From the NCBI RefSeq assembly GCF_009789075.1, contig NZ_WNXQ01000001.1, positions 372,001-436,000 of the forward strand: DNA of 64,000 nucleotides. The letters are read 5' to 3'. The notes beneath the pieces were generated by a model, which made no database searches, had not been told where the DNA came from, and was given only the letters and a program-made list of their open reading frames with translations. How positions within the stretch are numbered: position 1 is the stretch's first letter; every line of letters starts with the position of its first letter. Positions 46,884-55,711 of this stretch are shown one piece after another. The DNA comes from Pseudooceanicola pacificus (lineage in GTDB: Bacteria; Pseudomonadota; Alphaproteobacteria; Rhodobacterales; Rhodobacteraceae). The translations under genes were made by a program, and so were the position numbers.

Positions 46884-47666
46884 ATGTTTCACAGTGTTTT
46901 CCCTTCCGCCCGGGGCATATCCGGGTGGATCGTCGCCGGCCTGCTGACCCTGGCAGGGCCGGTGCAGGCTGCGGATCTGACGATCTTTGCCGCCGCCAGC
47001 CTGCGCACCGCGCTCGATTCGGTGGTCGAGGAATGGGAAAGCACGACCGGACTGGACGCCGCCGTATCCTATGCCGGCAGCTCGGCCCTGGCCCGGCAGA
47101 TCGCCGAGGGCGCGCCGGCGGACATCTTCATTTCGGCCAATGTGGGCTGGATGGATCATGTCGCGGCACTTGGGCTGGTCAAGCAGGGCACGCGGGTCGA
47201 CATCCTGTCCAGTTCGCTGGTGCTGATCGCGCCGGGGGCCGAGGGCACGCCGATCCCGATCACCCAGGGGCTGAACCTTGCGGGCATGCTGGATGGCGGC
47301 AAGCTGGCGATGGCCCTGGTCGATGCGGTTCCGGCGGGCATCTACGGCAAGGCGGCGCTGACCGGGCTGGGCCTGTGGGACAGCGTGGCCGAACAGGTGG
47401 CCCAGGCCGACAACGCCCGGGCCGCGCTGGCGCTGGTCGCCACGGGCGAGGCTCCGCTGGGCGTGGTCTATGCCACCGATGCCAATGCCGAACCGCGCGT
47501 GCATGTGGTGGGCACCTTCCCCGCCGAAAGCTATCCGCCGATCATCTACCCCGCCGCGATCATCGCGGATGGCAATGTCGCGACGGCCACGGAGTTCATG
47601 ACGATGCTGCGCGGCGACATCGCCGACGAGATTTTCGCCGCCGAGGGCTTCACCGTACTGGAGTGA
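46884..47666 (+). CDS. modA: Molybdate ABC transporter substrate-binding protein
   Basis: 260 residues with a signal peptide (about 1-29, ending GPVQA) and the ModA fold: LTIFAAASLRTALDSVVEEW, SYAGSSALARQIAEGAPADIFISAN, and YATDANAEPRVHVVGTFP. The two conserved Ser of the molybdate site are present in AAASL and GSSAL. It delivers molybdate or tungstate to ModBC. modB follows after one base. Confidence 0.95.
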   Translation: MFHSVFPSARGISGWIVAGLLTLAGPVQAADLTIFAAASLRTALDSVVEEWESTTGLDAAVSYAGSSALARQIAEGAPADIFISANVGWMDHVAALGLVKQGTRVDILSSSLVLIAPGAEGTPIPITQGLNLAGMLDGGKLAMALVDAVPAGIYGKAALTGLGLWDSVAEQVAQADNARAALALVATGEAPLGVVYATDANAEPRVHVVGTFPAESYPPIIYPAAIIADGNVATATEFMTMLRGDIADEIFAAEGFTVLE

Positions 47667-47667
47667 C

Positions 47668-48366
47668 ATGACCGGCTTGCTTGGCCCCGAGGAATGGCAG
47701 GCGGTGGCCCTGTCGCTGAGGGTTGCCTTCTGGGCGACGCTCCTGTCGCTGCCGCCGGGCATCGCCGTGGCCGTGGCGCTGGCGCGCGGGCGTTTCCCGG
47801 GGCGGCAGCTGCTCAACGTGCTGGTGCATCTGCCGCTGGTGCTGCCGCCGGTTGTCACGGGCTACCTGCTGCTGCTGACCTTTGGCCGGCGCGGGCCGGC
47901 CGGGGCCTTTCTGGCGGATACCTTCGGCATCGTGCTGGCCTTTCGCTGGACCGGCGCGGCGCTGGCGGCGGCGATCATGGGCTTTCCGCTGATGGTGCGC
48001 GCCATCAGGCTGGCGGTCGAGGCGGTGGACAGCCGACTGGAGGAAGCCTCGGCCACGCTTGGCGCCTCGCCCCTGCGGGTGTTCCTGACGGTGACCCTGC
48101 CGCTGATCCTGCCCGGGGTGCTGGCCGGGGCGATCCTGTCCTTTGCCAAGGCCATGGGCGAATTCGGCGCCACCATCACCTTTGTGTCCAACATCCCGGG
48201 CGAGACGCAGACCCTGCCCTCGGCGATCTATGCCTTCCTGCAGGTGCCGGGGGGTGAATCCGCGGCGCTGCGGCTGGTGCTGATCTCGATCGCCATCGCG
48301 ATGCTGGCGCTTGTCGCCTCGGAATACCTGTCGCGGGCCGTGGCCCGGCGGATCGGCGCGGTATGA
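47668..48366 (+). CDS. modB: Molybdate ABC transporter permease
   Basis: 232 residues with about five to six helices and the ModB signature EFGATITFVSNIPGETQTLP near residue 172. The coupling motif EEASATLGASPLRVFLTVTLP lies around residue 125. Forms a homodimer in the inner membrane. Starts one base after modA and overlaps modC by ATGA. Confidence 0.95.
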   Translation: MTGLLGPEEWQAVALSLRVAFWATLLSLPPGIAVAVALARGRFPGRQLLNVLVHLPLVLPPVVTGYLLLLTFGRRGPAGAFLADTFGIVLAFRWTGAALAAAIMGFPLMVRAIRLAVEAVDSRLEEASATLGASPLRVFLTVTLPLILPGVLAGAILSFAKAMGEFGATITFVSNIPGETQTLPSAIYAFLQVPGGESAALRLVLISIAIAMLALVASEYLSRAVARRIGAV

Positions 48367-49460
48367 GCCTGTCGGTCGCGATACGCCACAGCTTTGGCAA
48401 TGTGACCGTCGACGCGGCATTTGACGCGCCCGAGGGGGTGACCGCCCTGTTCGGACGCTCCGGCGCGGGCAAGACCACGGTGGCCAATGCGGTGGCCGGG
48501 CTGCTTCGCCCGCAATCCGGGCGAATCGTGCTGCAGGGCCGGGTGCTGCTGGACAGCGGGCGGGGCGTGAACCTGCCGCCGCACCACCGCCGCATCGGCT
48601 ATGTCTTTCAGGAGGGGCGGCTGTTCCCGCATCTCTCGGTGCGCGGCAACCTGGCCTATCCCGGGCGGTTCGCCGGGCGGCGCCCCCCGGCGGCAGAGTT
48701 CGACCGCGTGGTCGGGATGCTGGGTATCGGGGATCTGCTGGACCGGCAACCGCAACGCCTGTCGGGCGGCGAGAAGCAGCGCGTCGCCATCGGCCGCGCC
48801 CTGCTGTCGGCCCCCGAGGCGCTGCTGATGGACGAACCGCTTGCCGCGCTCGACGCCGCGCGGAAGGAAGAGATCCTGCCCTATCTCGAAGCGCTGCGCG
48901 ACGAGGCGCGGATCCCCATCCTCTATGTCTCGCATGCGATGGACGAGGTCGCGCGCCTGGCCACCACGCTGGTGCTGATGTCGGGCGGGCGGGTCCTGCG
49001 CGCCGGACCGGCGGCCGAGCTGCTGGCCGACCCCGAGCTGGCCCCGATGATCGGCCTGCGCGACGCCGGGGCGCTGCTGTCGGGGCGGCTGACCCGGCAT
49101 CACCCCGACGGGCTGAGCGAGGTCGCCGTGTCGGGCGGCCCGCTGTTCCTGCCGCATGTGGCGGCGGATCCCGGCACCGCGCTGCGCATCCGGATCGAGG
49201 CGCAGGACATCATCCTGTCGCGCAACCGGCCCGAGGGGCTGTCGGCGCTGAACATCCTGCCCGCCACGGTCACCGCCGTGCACAGCGGCGAGGGCCCCGG
49301 CGTGATGATCCAGCTGCGCACCGGGGACGAGATGCTGCTGGCCCGCCTCACCCGCCGCTCGGCCGAGGCGCTGGCCCTTGTCCCGGGCACGCCCTGCCAC
49401 GCGGTGGTCAAGTCGGTGGCGGTGGCGCGCGGCAATGTGGGCCGGGCAAAAAACGACTGA
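48363..49460 (+). CDS. modC: Molybdate ABC transporter ATPase
   Basis: 365 residues. Walker A GRSGAGKTTVANAVAGL (about 31-47), signature LSGGEKQRVAIGRAL, Walker B LLMDEPLAALD, and a C-terminal TOBE/molybdopterin-binding-like regulatory domain (about 290-365, LNILPATVTAVHSGEGPGVM). Such a domain can sense molybdate and slow transport when it is plentiful. Overlaps modB by four bases. Confidence 0.95.
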   Translation: MSLSVAIRHSFGNVTVDAAFDAPEGVTALFGRSGAGKTTVANAVAGLLRPQSGRIVLQGRVLLDSGRGVNLPPHHRRIGYVFQEGRLFPHLSVRGNLAYPGRFAGRRPPAAEFDRVVGMLGIGDLLDRQPQRLSGGEKQRVAIGRALLSAPEALLMDEPLAALDAARKEEILPYLEALRDEARIPILYVSHAMDEVARLATTLVLMSGGRVLRAGPAAELLADPELAPMIGLRDAGALLSGRLTRHHPDGLSEVAVSGGPLFLPHVAADPGTALRIRIEAQDIILSRNRPEGLSALNILPATVTAVHSGEGPGVMIQLRTGDEMLLARLTRRSAEALALVPGTPCHAVVKSVAVARGNVGRAKND

Positions 49461-49526
49461 GGCCGGTTGTTTCGACCACCGATAAAAGCCAATGTTCCGC
49501 CGGGACAGCAGCACCGGGACAGAGAC

Positions 49527-50273
49527 GTGACCACGACCACAAAGACCCCCGCCCTCAGCGGCATTCACAACGTCAGGGATCTGGGCGGCCACCCGCTGGC
49601 CGGTGGCGGCAGCACCCGCTACGGCGCCTTCCTGCGCGGCGACGCCCTGCGCGGGCTGGACAGCGACGGGCTGCGCGCGCTGCTCGACTCGGGTCTGAGA
49701 ACCATCGTCGACCTGCGCTCCCATGCCGAGGTGGCGGACGGGCCGAACCCGCTGGCCGGGCATTCCGACATCGCCTATCACCACATCCCGCTTTACGACG
49801 GACTTGCCACGATCGAGGCGATGGCCGAGGCGCATCCCAACGGGTTCGACATGGGCCTGCGCTATCGCGCCGCGATGGACAGCTGCCAGCCCGCGCTGGC
49901 CGAGGCGCTGGGCCTGCTGGCACAGGCGGGCGAGGGCACGGCCCTGTTCCATTGCACCGCCGGCAAGGACCGGACCGGGGTGATCGCCGCCCTTCTGCTG
50001 GGCCATGCCGGTGTCGGCGCCGAGGCGGTTGTCGCCGATTACGCGATGACGGCCAGCTATGGCGCCGGGCTGATCGACGTGCTCAGGCAAAAGGCGCTGG
50101 CCCGGGGCACCGATCCCGACCGGGCGGAACGCGTGCTGGCCTCGCGCCCCGAGACGATGCAGGCGACGCTGATCTGGCTGGACCAGACCTATGGCGGCGC
50201 GACCTCCTACATGCAGCGCATCGGTGTCAGCTCGGGGGATTGCGACGCGCTCAGGGCCCGGCTGGCGGGCTGA
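49527..50273 (+). CDS. Tyrosine-protein phosphatase (Y_phosphatase3 type)
   Basis: 248 residues from GTG 49527. The P-loop FHCTAGKDRTG gives nucleophile Cys143 and Arg149, and the N-terminal NVRDLGGHPLAGG is characteristic of the bacterial family that includes phosphoinositide/tyrosine phosphatases such as LipA of Listeria. The Lys and Asp in the loop fit a dual substrate range. No signal peptide, so cytoplasmic. A TTG 60 bases upstream is an alternative start. It follows modC by 66 bases; no functional link is evident. Confidence 0.87.
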   Translation: MTTTTKTPALSGIHNVRDLGGHPLAGGGSTRYGAFLRGDALRGLDSDGLRALLDSGLRTIVDLRSHAEVADGPNPLAGHSDIAYHHIPLYDGLATIEAMAEAHPNGFDMGLRYRAAMDSCQPALAEALGLLAQAGEGTALFHCTAGKDRTGVIAALLLGHAGVGAEAVVADYAMTASYGAGLIDVLRQKALARGTDPDRAERVLASRPETMQATLIWLDQTYGGATSYMQRIGVSSGDCDALRARLAG

Positions 50274-50324
50274 ACGGCCGTCGCCGCGCCCGGCCCGGGG
50301 TGACGCGGATCAGTGACAGCTTCC

Positions 50325-50352
50325 TTGACAGCGCGCCGTCGAGCGACATGAT
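50325..50352 (+). promoter_or_regulatory. Candidate sigma-70 promoter of the sugar-type ABC operon
   Basis: A perfect TTGACA (50325-50330), a 16-base spacer and CATGAT (50347-50352) lie about 190 bases before the substrate-binding-protein start. It is the best match in the 265-base gap after the phosphatase gene; nothing else was seen there. Confidence 0.4.
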
Positions 50353-50538
50353 TGACCCCACGGGGCCCAGGCCGGACCGGTCGGCCCGATCCACCGGGCG
50401 CGTTCGCGGGCCCGGTCAGATGTCGCCCCTGGGGCGGCAGGGAGGAGATCGCGACACCTCGCCCGCGCCGGGCTGCCGGAGTGCGATGTCATCCCGCTTG
50501 CCGAACTGAAATCGACCTGTGTCCCGTGGGAGGATGAC

Positions 50539-51888
50539 ATGACCCTTTTCAATATCCGCACACCCCTTGTAGCCGCCCTGGCCCTCACCACCTCGGCCCT
50601 GGCCGTGCAGGCGGCCGACCTGCGGTTCTGGACGACCGAGGAACAGCCCGAGCGGCTGGCCCGCCAGCAGGAGATGGCCAAGAAGTTCGAAGAGATGAGC
50701 GGCAATTCGGTCGAGGTGATCCCGGTGACCGAAAGCGAGCTGGGCACCCGCGCCACCGCGGCCTATGCCGCCGGCGACCTGCCCGACGTGATCTACCACA
50801 CGCTGCAATACGCCCTGCCCTGGGCCGAGGCCGGGATCCTCGACAGCGAGGCCGCGACCGAGGTGGTCGAGGAGCTGGGCGAGGACACCTTTGCCCCCGG
50901 CGCGCTGGAGATGGCGGCCTTTGACGGCGGTGTCGCCTCGGTCCCGGTGGATGGCTGGACGCAGATGATCCTCTATCGCAAGGATCTGTTCGAAGAGGCC
51001 GGGCTTGAGCCGCCGACCACCTATGCCAATGTGGTCGCCGCCATCGACAAGCTGAGCAACCCGCCCGAGATGTACGGATTCGTCGCCGCGACCAAGGTCG
51101 ACGACAACTTCATGTCCCAGGTGCTGGAACATGTCTTCCTTGCCAATGGTATCTCTCCGGTCGGGCCGGACGGGTTCAAGCCGCTGGACGAGAAAAAGAC
51201 GGTCGAGGCGCTGGAGTTCTACAAGAAGATTGCCGAGGCGAGCCCTCCGGGCGATCTGTTCTGGAAGCAGTCGCGCGAGGTTTATTTCGCCGGGGATGCG
51301 GCAATGATCATCTGGTCGCCCTTCATCCTGGACGAGCTGGCCGGGCTGCGCGACAGCGCCCCGCCCACGATCACCGACGACCCGACCAGCGGCGAACTGG
51401 CGTCGAAGACCGGGATCGTGACCAACTTTGCCGGGCCCTCGAACCCCGACGGCGCCGCATGGGCCGAGATGAACCTCTTCGGGATCACCGCCGATGCCGA
51501 GCTGGACGAGGCGATGGATTTCGTGAAGTTCTCGATGGGCGACGGCTACATGAGCACCCTGTCGATCGCGCCCGAGGGCAAGTTTCCGATCCGCCGCGGC
51601 ACCGCCGAGGAGCCCGAGAAATTTGCCGATGCCTGGTCGAAGCTGGACGTGGGTGTCGACCGCAAGGCCCCGCTGGCGGACCTCTATGCGCCCGAGATGA
51701 TCTCGGAAATCGTGGGCGGGCTGGATGTCGCGAAACGCTGGGGGGTCGAGGAAGGGCAGCTGGCGCTTGCCTCGAAGATGGTGAACACGCAGATCATCAA
51801 CCGTCTGGTGCGGGAATATATCGACGGCGCGCGCAGCGCCGAAGAGACCGTTGCCATGATGAACGACGAACTCTCCAAGGTTCAGTGA
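50539..51888 (+). CDS. Sugar-type ABC transporter substrate-binding protein
   Basis: 449 residues of family 1 solute-binding proteins (maltose/multiple-sugar type). Signal peptide about 1-25 ending LAVQA, then LRFWTTEEQPERLARQQEMAKKFEE, YAAGDLPDVIYHTLQ, VPVDGWTQMILYRKDLFEEAGL, and a C-terminal hydrophobic-charged end. It would bind a saccharide or polyol in the periplasm and hand it to the two permeases encoded downstream. The gene starts an operon of binding protein, two permeases and an ATPase. Substrate not readable. Confidence 0.9.
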   Translation: MTLFNIRTPLVAALALTTSALAVQAADLRFWTTEEQPERLARQQEMAKKFEEMSGNSVEVIPVTESELGTRATAAYAAGDLPDVIYHTLQYALPWAEAGILDSEAATEVVEELGEDTFAPGALEMAAFDGGVASVPVDGWTQMILYRKDLFEEAGLEPPTTYANVVAAIDKLSNPPEMYGFVAATKVDDNFMSQVLEHVFLANGISPVGPDGFKPLDEKKTVEALEFYKKIAEASPPGDLFWKQSREVYFAGDAAMIIWSPFILDELAGLRDSAPPTITDDPTSGELASKTGIVTNFAGPSNPDGAAWAEMNLFGITADAELDEAMDFVKFSMGDGYMSTLSIAPEGKFPIRRGTAEEPEKFADAWSKLDVGVDRKAPLADLYAPEMISEIVGGLDVAKRWGVEEGQLALASKMVNTQIINRLVREYIDGARSAEETVAMMNDELSKVQ

Positions 51889-51913
51889 TGAGACCCGACG
51901 GCAGGGGCCGCGC

Positions 51914-53203
51914 ATGAGCGTGGCCCCCGATCCGGCCACCGAACCCGCCCCGGTTCAGCCGCCGCCCGCCGCGACACCGCCCGGCGGGCGGGGCGCGCTC
52001 GCCCGGCGCGAGGCGCGGTTGGCCTGGCAGCTGCTGCTGCCGACGGTTCTGGCAGTGTCGCTGGTGGTGATCGTGCCGCTGCTGGCGATCTTCTGGATAT
52101 CGTTCAAGCCGGTGGGCCTGGCCGACCTGCGCCCGCCCGCGCCGGTGGTGCGCGAGCGGCTGCGCGGGGATGCGGCGGAGGGCGACCTGCGGATCGAGTA
52201 CCGGCTGCGCAATTCGTCCCGCGACGAGCCGATCCGGGGTGTCACGCTGAGCGATACGCTGCCGGATGGCATTGCCGTGAGCGGCGAAATCACCGGGCCC
52301 TGCACGGTCGAGGGGAACGCGATAAGCTGCGATTTCGGCGATCTGGAGGGCGGCGCGCGGGCCGAGGCCGAGATCCCCGTGACCCTGACGGGCGATGCCG
52401 AGGCGCTGGAAGCGGCGGCCGAGGGGTCGGAGCCCGTGGTGACGGGCGAGGCCAGGAACATCCTGACCAACGGCGAATTCACCCTGGCCAATTTCGCCCG
52501 CATCTTCGACGGGTCGGAGTTCTGGGGCGTGATCGGGGTGACGATCTTTTACACCTTCTTCGGCACGGTGGGCGCGCTGGTGGTGGGCCTGTTCGCCGCG
52601 ATGCTGCTGGACCGGTCGTTCCGCGGGCAGGGCATCCTGCGCGGGCTGTTCCTGTTTCCCTATGTGGCGCCGGTGATCGCCGTGGCCTTCACCTGGGTCA
52701 CGCTGTTCGATCCCTTCTCGGGCTCGGCCAATGCGCTGCTGCTGCAGATGGGGGTGACGCAGGAGGCGATCAACTTCTTCGGGCAGAAGCCGCTGGCCTT
52801 GATCATGGTCACGCTGTTCGAGGTCTGGCGGTACTTTCCCCTGTCGTTCCTGTTCATCCTGGCGCGCATGCAGTCGATCGACACCGACATGTACGAGGCG
52901 GCGGACATGGATGGCGCCTCGCCCTTCCAGAAGTTCTGGTACCTTTCGGTGCCGCAGCTGCTGGGGATCCTGTCGGTGCTGTTCCTGCTGCGGTTCATCT
53001 GGACCTTCAACAAGTTCGACGACATCTTCCTGCTGACCGGGGGCAATGCGGGCACGCGGGTGCTGACGGTGAATGTCTACGAGCAGGCCTTTGCCGTGTC
53101 CAACATCGGGGCGGGGGCGGCCGTGGCGGTGGTGATCTTCGCCTGCCTGGTGCTGTTTTCGGTCTTCTTCTTCCGGGTGATGAGCCGGGAGGAAGGGTTG
53201 TGA
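51914..53203 (+). CDS. Sugar ABC transporter permease (MalF-like) with a DUF11-like periplasmic insert
   Basis: 429 residues. TM1 is at about 37-64. Residues about 80-180 are a periplasmic domain resembling the DUF11/immunoglobulin-like repeat (IEYRLRNSSRDEPIRG, DTLPDGIAV, Cys130 and Cys139, SCDFGDLEGG). The MalF-type permease core follows from about 205, with the coupling motif EAADMDGASPFQKFWYLSVPQL. MalF itself has a large periplasmic loop here, but of a different fold. The insert may touch the binding protein. ATG follows GCAGGGG; 25-base gap to the previous stop. Confidence 0.87.
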   Translation: MSVAPDPATEPAPVQPPPAATPPGGRGALARREARLAWQLLLPTVLAVSLVVIVPLLAIFWISFKPVGLADLRPPAPVVRERLRGDAAEGDLRIEYRLRNSSRDEPIRGVTLSDTLPDGIAVSGEITGPCTVEGNAISCDFGDLEGGARAEAEIPVTLTGDAEALEAAAEGSEPVVTGEARNILTNGEFTLANFARIFDGSEFWGVIGVTIFYTFFGTVGALVVGLFAAMLLDRSFRGQGILRGLFLFPYVAPVIAVAFTWVTLFDPFSGSANALLLQMGVTQEAINFFGQKPLALIMVTLFEVWRYFPLSFLFILARMQSIDTDMYEAADMDGASPFQKFWYLSVPQLLGILSVLFLLRFIWTFNKFDDIFLLTGGNAGTRVLTVNVYEQAFAVSNIGAGAAVAVVIFACLVLFSVFFFRVMSREEGL

Positions 53204-53312
53204 GCGCCGGGCAGTGCCATGTTGCGCCGCCCTGTTCGGGCGTCGCGCGGCGGGGGGCTCTGCCCCCCGCACCCCCCGGGATATTTCCGGCCAGAGGAAG
53301 GGGGAGGCGCGC

Positions 53313-54524
53313 ATGAGATGGATGCGGCATGGCATGGTGGCCGGGCCGGTGCTGGGGGTCCTGTGGTGCCTGACCGTTGCGGTGACGGTGGCAGTTGCTA
53401 TGAGCTTTGTCACCGGGAGCGGGTTCCGCCCGGGGCTGATCGGCGTGCTGGTCGCGGGGGCCGCGATCGGCTGGCCCGCCCTGCGCGTCAGCCGGCCGGT
53501 CCGGGTGGGAATCGGGGTGATCGTCGTCGCGGCGCTGAGCCTGGCCGGGTTCGGCCCGGTGCTGCCCGGCCCGGGCGTGGCGATGGCCTCGTTGGCCGTG
53601 GCGGTGCTGGCCACGGGCGGCGCACTTGGCGCGGGGGTGGCGGTGATCATGGCCGGCTGCCCGCCCGGCGCGATGACACGGCACCAGTTCGAGGCGGCGG
53701 TGATCCGGTTCCTCGTGGGCTTTGGCTATGTCTTCTTCACCGCCATCGTGGTGATCCCCTTCTTCGTCATGGTGATGACCAGCCTGAAATCGCAGCAGGC
53801 GTTGCTGCAGAACCCGCTGGATTTCTCGGTCGACCTGTCGCGGGGGACGGACCTGTTCCGGTCCTATGTCGAGCTGTTCCGCGATTTCCGGTTCGGCAGC
53901 TATCTCTGGACCTCGTTCTACGTCTCGGTGCTGACGGTGCTGATCACGCTGGCCTTCAGCGTGCCCGGCGCCTATGCGGTCGCGCGGCTCAGGTTCCGGG
54001 GGCGGGCGGCGTTTTCGCGTTCGATCCTGCTGATCTACATGGTGCCGATGATCGTGCTGGCCCTGCCGATCTATATCGCCTTTTCCATGACCGGGCTGCG
54101 CAACACTTTGTTCGGCATCGTCATCGTCTACCCGGTGACCACGATCCCGGTCGCGCTCTACATGCTGCAGGGCTATTTCCGCGGCCTGCCGGGCGAGGTG
54201 GAGGAGGCCGGGCTGATGGACGGGCTGAGCCGGCTGGCGGTGATCTGGAAGATCACCCTGCCGCTGTCGCTGCCGGCGCTGGCCTCGGTCTCGCTCTATG
54301 TCTTCATGATCGCTTGGAACGAGTTCCTGCTGGCCTTCATGCTGCTGGACGATCCGTCGAAATTCACCCTCACCCGGGGGGTGGCGATGCTGAATTCCAG
54401 CGAGATCCCGCGCCAGCACCTGATGGCGGGCGCGGTGATCGCGACGGTGCCGATCATGGCGCTGTTCCTGGGGCTGGAGCGGTTCATGACGCGCGGCCTG
54501 ACGGCCGGGTCGGTGAAAGGATAG
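53313..54524 (+). CDS. Sugar ABC transporter permease (MalG-like) with extra N-terminal helices
   Basis: 403 residues against ~280 for typical MalG. Residues 1-115 form about four extra hydrophobic helices; the canonical domain begins near 132 ([21 protein letters not shown]). The family coupling motif [21 protein letters not shown] is at about 305. The first ATG with GGGGGAGG upstream gives this start. The longer upstream frame has no site. The 109-base gap after the first permease is GC-rich and holds no gene. Confidence 0.87.
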   Translation: MRWMRHGMVAGPVLGVLWCLTVAVTVAVAMSFVTGSGFRPGLIGVLVAGAAIGWPALRVSRPVRVGIGVIVVAALSLAGFGPVLPGPGVAMASLAVAVLATGGALGAGVAVIMAGCPPGAMTRHQFEAAVIRFLVGFGYVFFTAIVVIPFFVMVMTSLKSQQALLQNPLDFSVDLSRGTDLFRSYVELFRDFRFGSYLWTSFYVSVLTVLITLAFSVPGAYAVARLRFRGRAAFSRSILLIYMVPMIVLALPIYIAFSMTGLRNTLFGIVIVYPVTTIPVALYMLQGYFRGLPGEVEEAGLMDGLSRLAVIWKITLPLSLPALASVSLYVFMIAWNEFLLAFMLLDDPSKFTLTRGVAMLNSSEIPRQHLMAGAVIATVPIMALFLGLERFMTRGLTAGSVKG

Positions 54525-54528
54525 TCGG

Positions 54529-55578
54529 ATGGGTGCGATCACGCTGAAGGGCGTCGAGAAATGGTTCGGGCCGGCGCAGGTGATCAAGGGGATCGACCTG
54601 GAGGTCGGCGCCGGCGAATTTGTCGTCTTCGTCGGGCCTTCGGGCTGTGGCAAGTCCACCCTGCTGCGGATGATCGGCGGGCTGGAAGACACCAGCCGCG
54701 GGCAGATCCTGATCGACGGCAGCGATGTGACCGACCAGCCGCCCAGCGGGCGCGGGCTGACCATGGTGTTCCAGAGCTACGCGCTTTACCCGCATATGAC
54801 GGTCGGGGAAAACATGGGCTTCTCGCTCAAGACCGCCGGGGCGCCGAAACCCGAGATCGAGGCCAAGGTGGCCGCCGCCGCCGAAGTGCTGAAGCTGGAG
54901 CCCCTGCTGGAGCGCCGCCCCAAGGATCTGAGCGGCGGGCAGCGGCAGCGCGTCGCCATCGGGCGGTCCATCGTGCGCGAGCCGACGGCATTCCTGTTCG
55001 ACGAGCCGCTGTCGAACCTGGACGCCGCGCTCAGGGTCGAGATGCGCTATGAGATCGCCAAGCTGCACCGGCGGCTGAAGAAGGCGATGATCTACGTCAC
55101 CCACGACCAGGTCGAGGCGATGACCCTGGCGGACCGGATCGTGGTGCTGGACGCCGGGCGGATCGCGCAGGTCGGCTCGCCCCGCGCGCTGTACGAGCGG
55201 CCGGCGAACCTGTTCGTTGCGCAGTTCATCGGCTCGCCCAAGATGAATGTCATGGCGTGCAGCGCCTCGGGCGGGGACTGGTCGCTGGAGGCCGGGCGCG
55301 GCGGCAGCGGGGCGCCGGACGGGTCCGTACGGGTCGGCATCAGGCCGGAGCATGTGACGCTCGCCGCACCGGGAGAGGGGCAGTGCGACGGGATGGTCGA
55401 CGTGGTCGAATATCTTGGCGCGGACAGCTTTGTCGTGCTCGATTGCGGGCCCTCGGGGCCAATCACCGTGCGGGTGACCGGCGACACCGACCTGGCCCCC
55501 GGGGACCGCGCCGGGCTGGTGTTCGATCCGGCGCGGCTGGTGTTCTTCGATGACGCCGGTCTGGCTTTGTGGGCGTGA
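54529..55578 (+). CDS. Sugar ABC transporter ATPase (MalK/UgpC-like)
   Basis: 349 residues. Walker [18 protein letters not shown] (about 38-54), Q-loop [14 protein letters not shown], signature [15 protein letters not shown], Walker [13 protein letters not shown]-loop [10 protein letters not shown], and a C-terminal OB-type regulatory domain (about 235-349). One ATPase gene powers both permeases as a homodimer. Starts 4 bases after the second permease stop. Confidence 0.93.
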   Translation: MGAITLKGVEKWFGPAQVIKGIDLEVGAGEFVVFVGPSGCGKSTLLRMIGGLEDTSRGQILIDGSDVTDQPPSGRGLTMVFQSYALYPHMTVGENMGFSLKTAGAPKPEIEAKVAAAAEVLKLEPLLERRPKDLSGGQRQRVAIGRSIVREPTAFLFDEPLSNLDAALRVEMRYEIAKLHRRLKKAMIYVTHDQVEAMTLADRIVVLDAGRIAQVGSPRALYERPANLFVAQFIGSPKMNVMACSASGGDWSLEAGRGGSGAPDGSVRVGIRPEHVTLAAPGEGQCDGMVDVVEYLGADSFVVLDCGPSGPITVRVTGDTDLAPGDRAGLVFDPARLVFFDDAGLALWA

Positions 55579-55599
55579 CCGTACCCAAGGGTACGGTCA
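55576..55599. terminator. Perfect 11-bp inverted repeat overlapping the ATPase stop codon
   Basis: TGACCGTACCC-AA-GGGTACGGTCA begins at the stop codon itself and is followed by TTTG. It is the likely terminator of the ABC operon, although the T-run is short and a dyad this symmetric could also be a protein-binding site. Confidence 0.55.
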
Positions 55600-55711
55600 T
55601 TTGAGCCGTGCGCAAAGCGGCCAAGGGGCGGGCCCGATCTGACGCGCGGGGCAGGGCCGCTCTGGCCCGTGTCCTAAAAGCCCTGAACCTTACGCAGGCG
55701 GCCGGCGCGGA

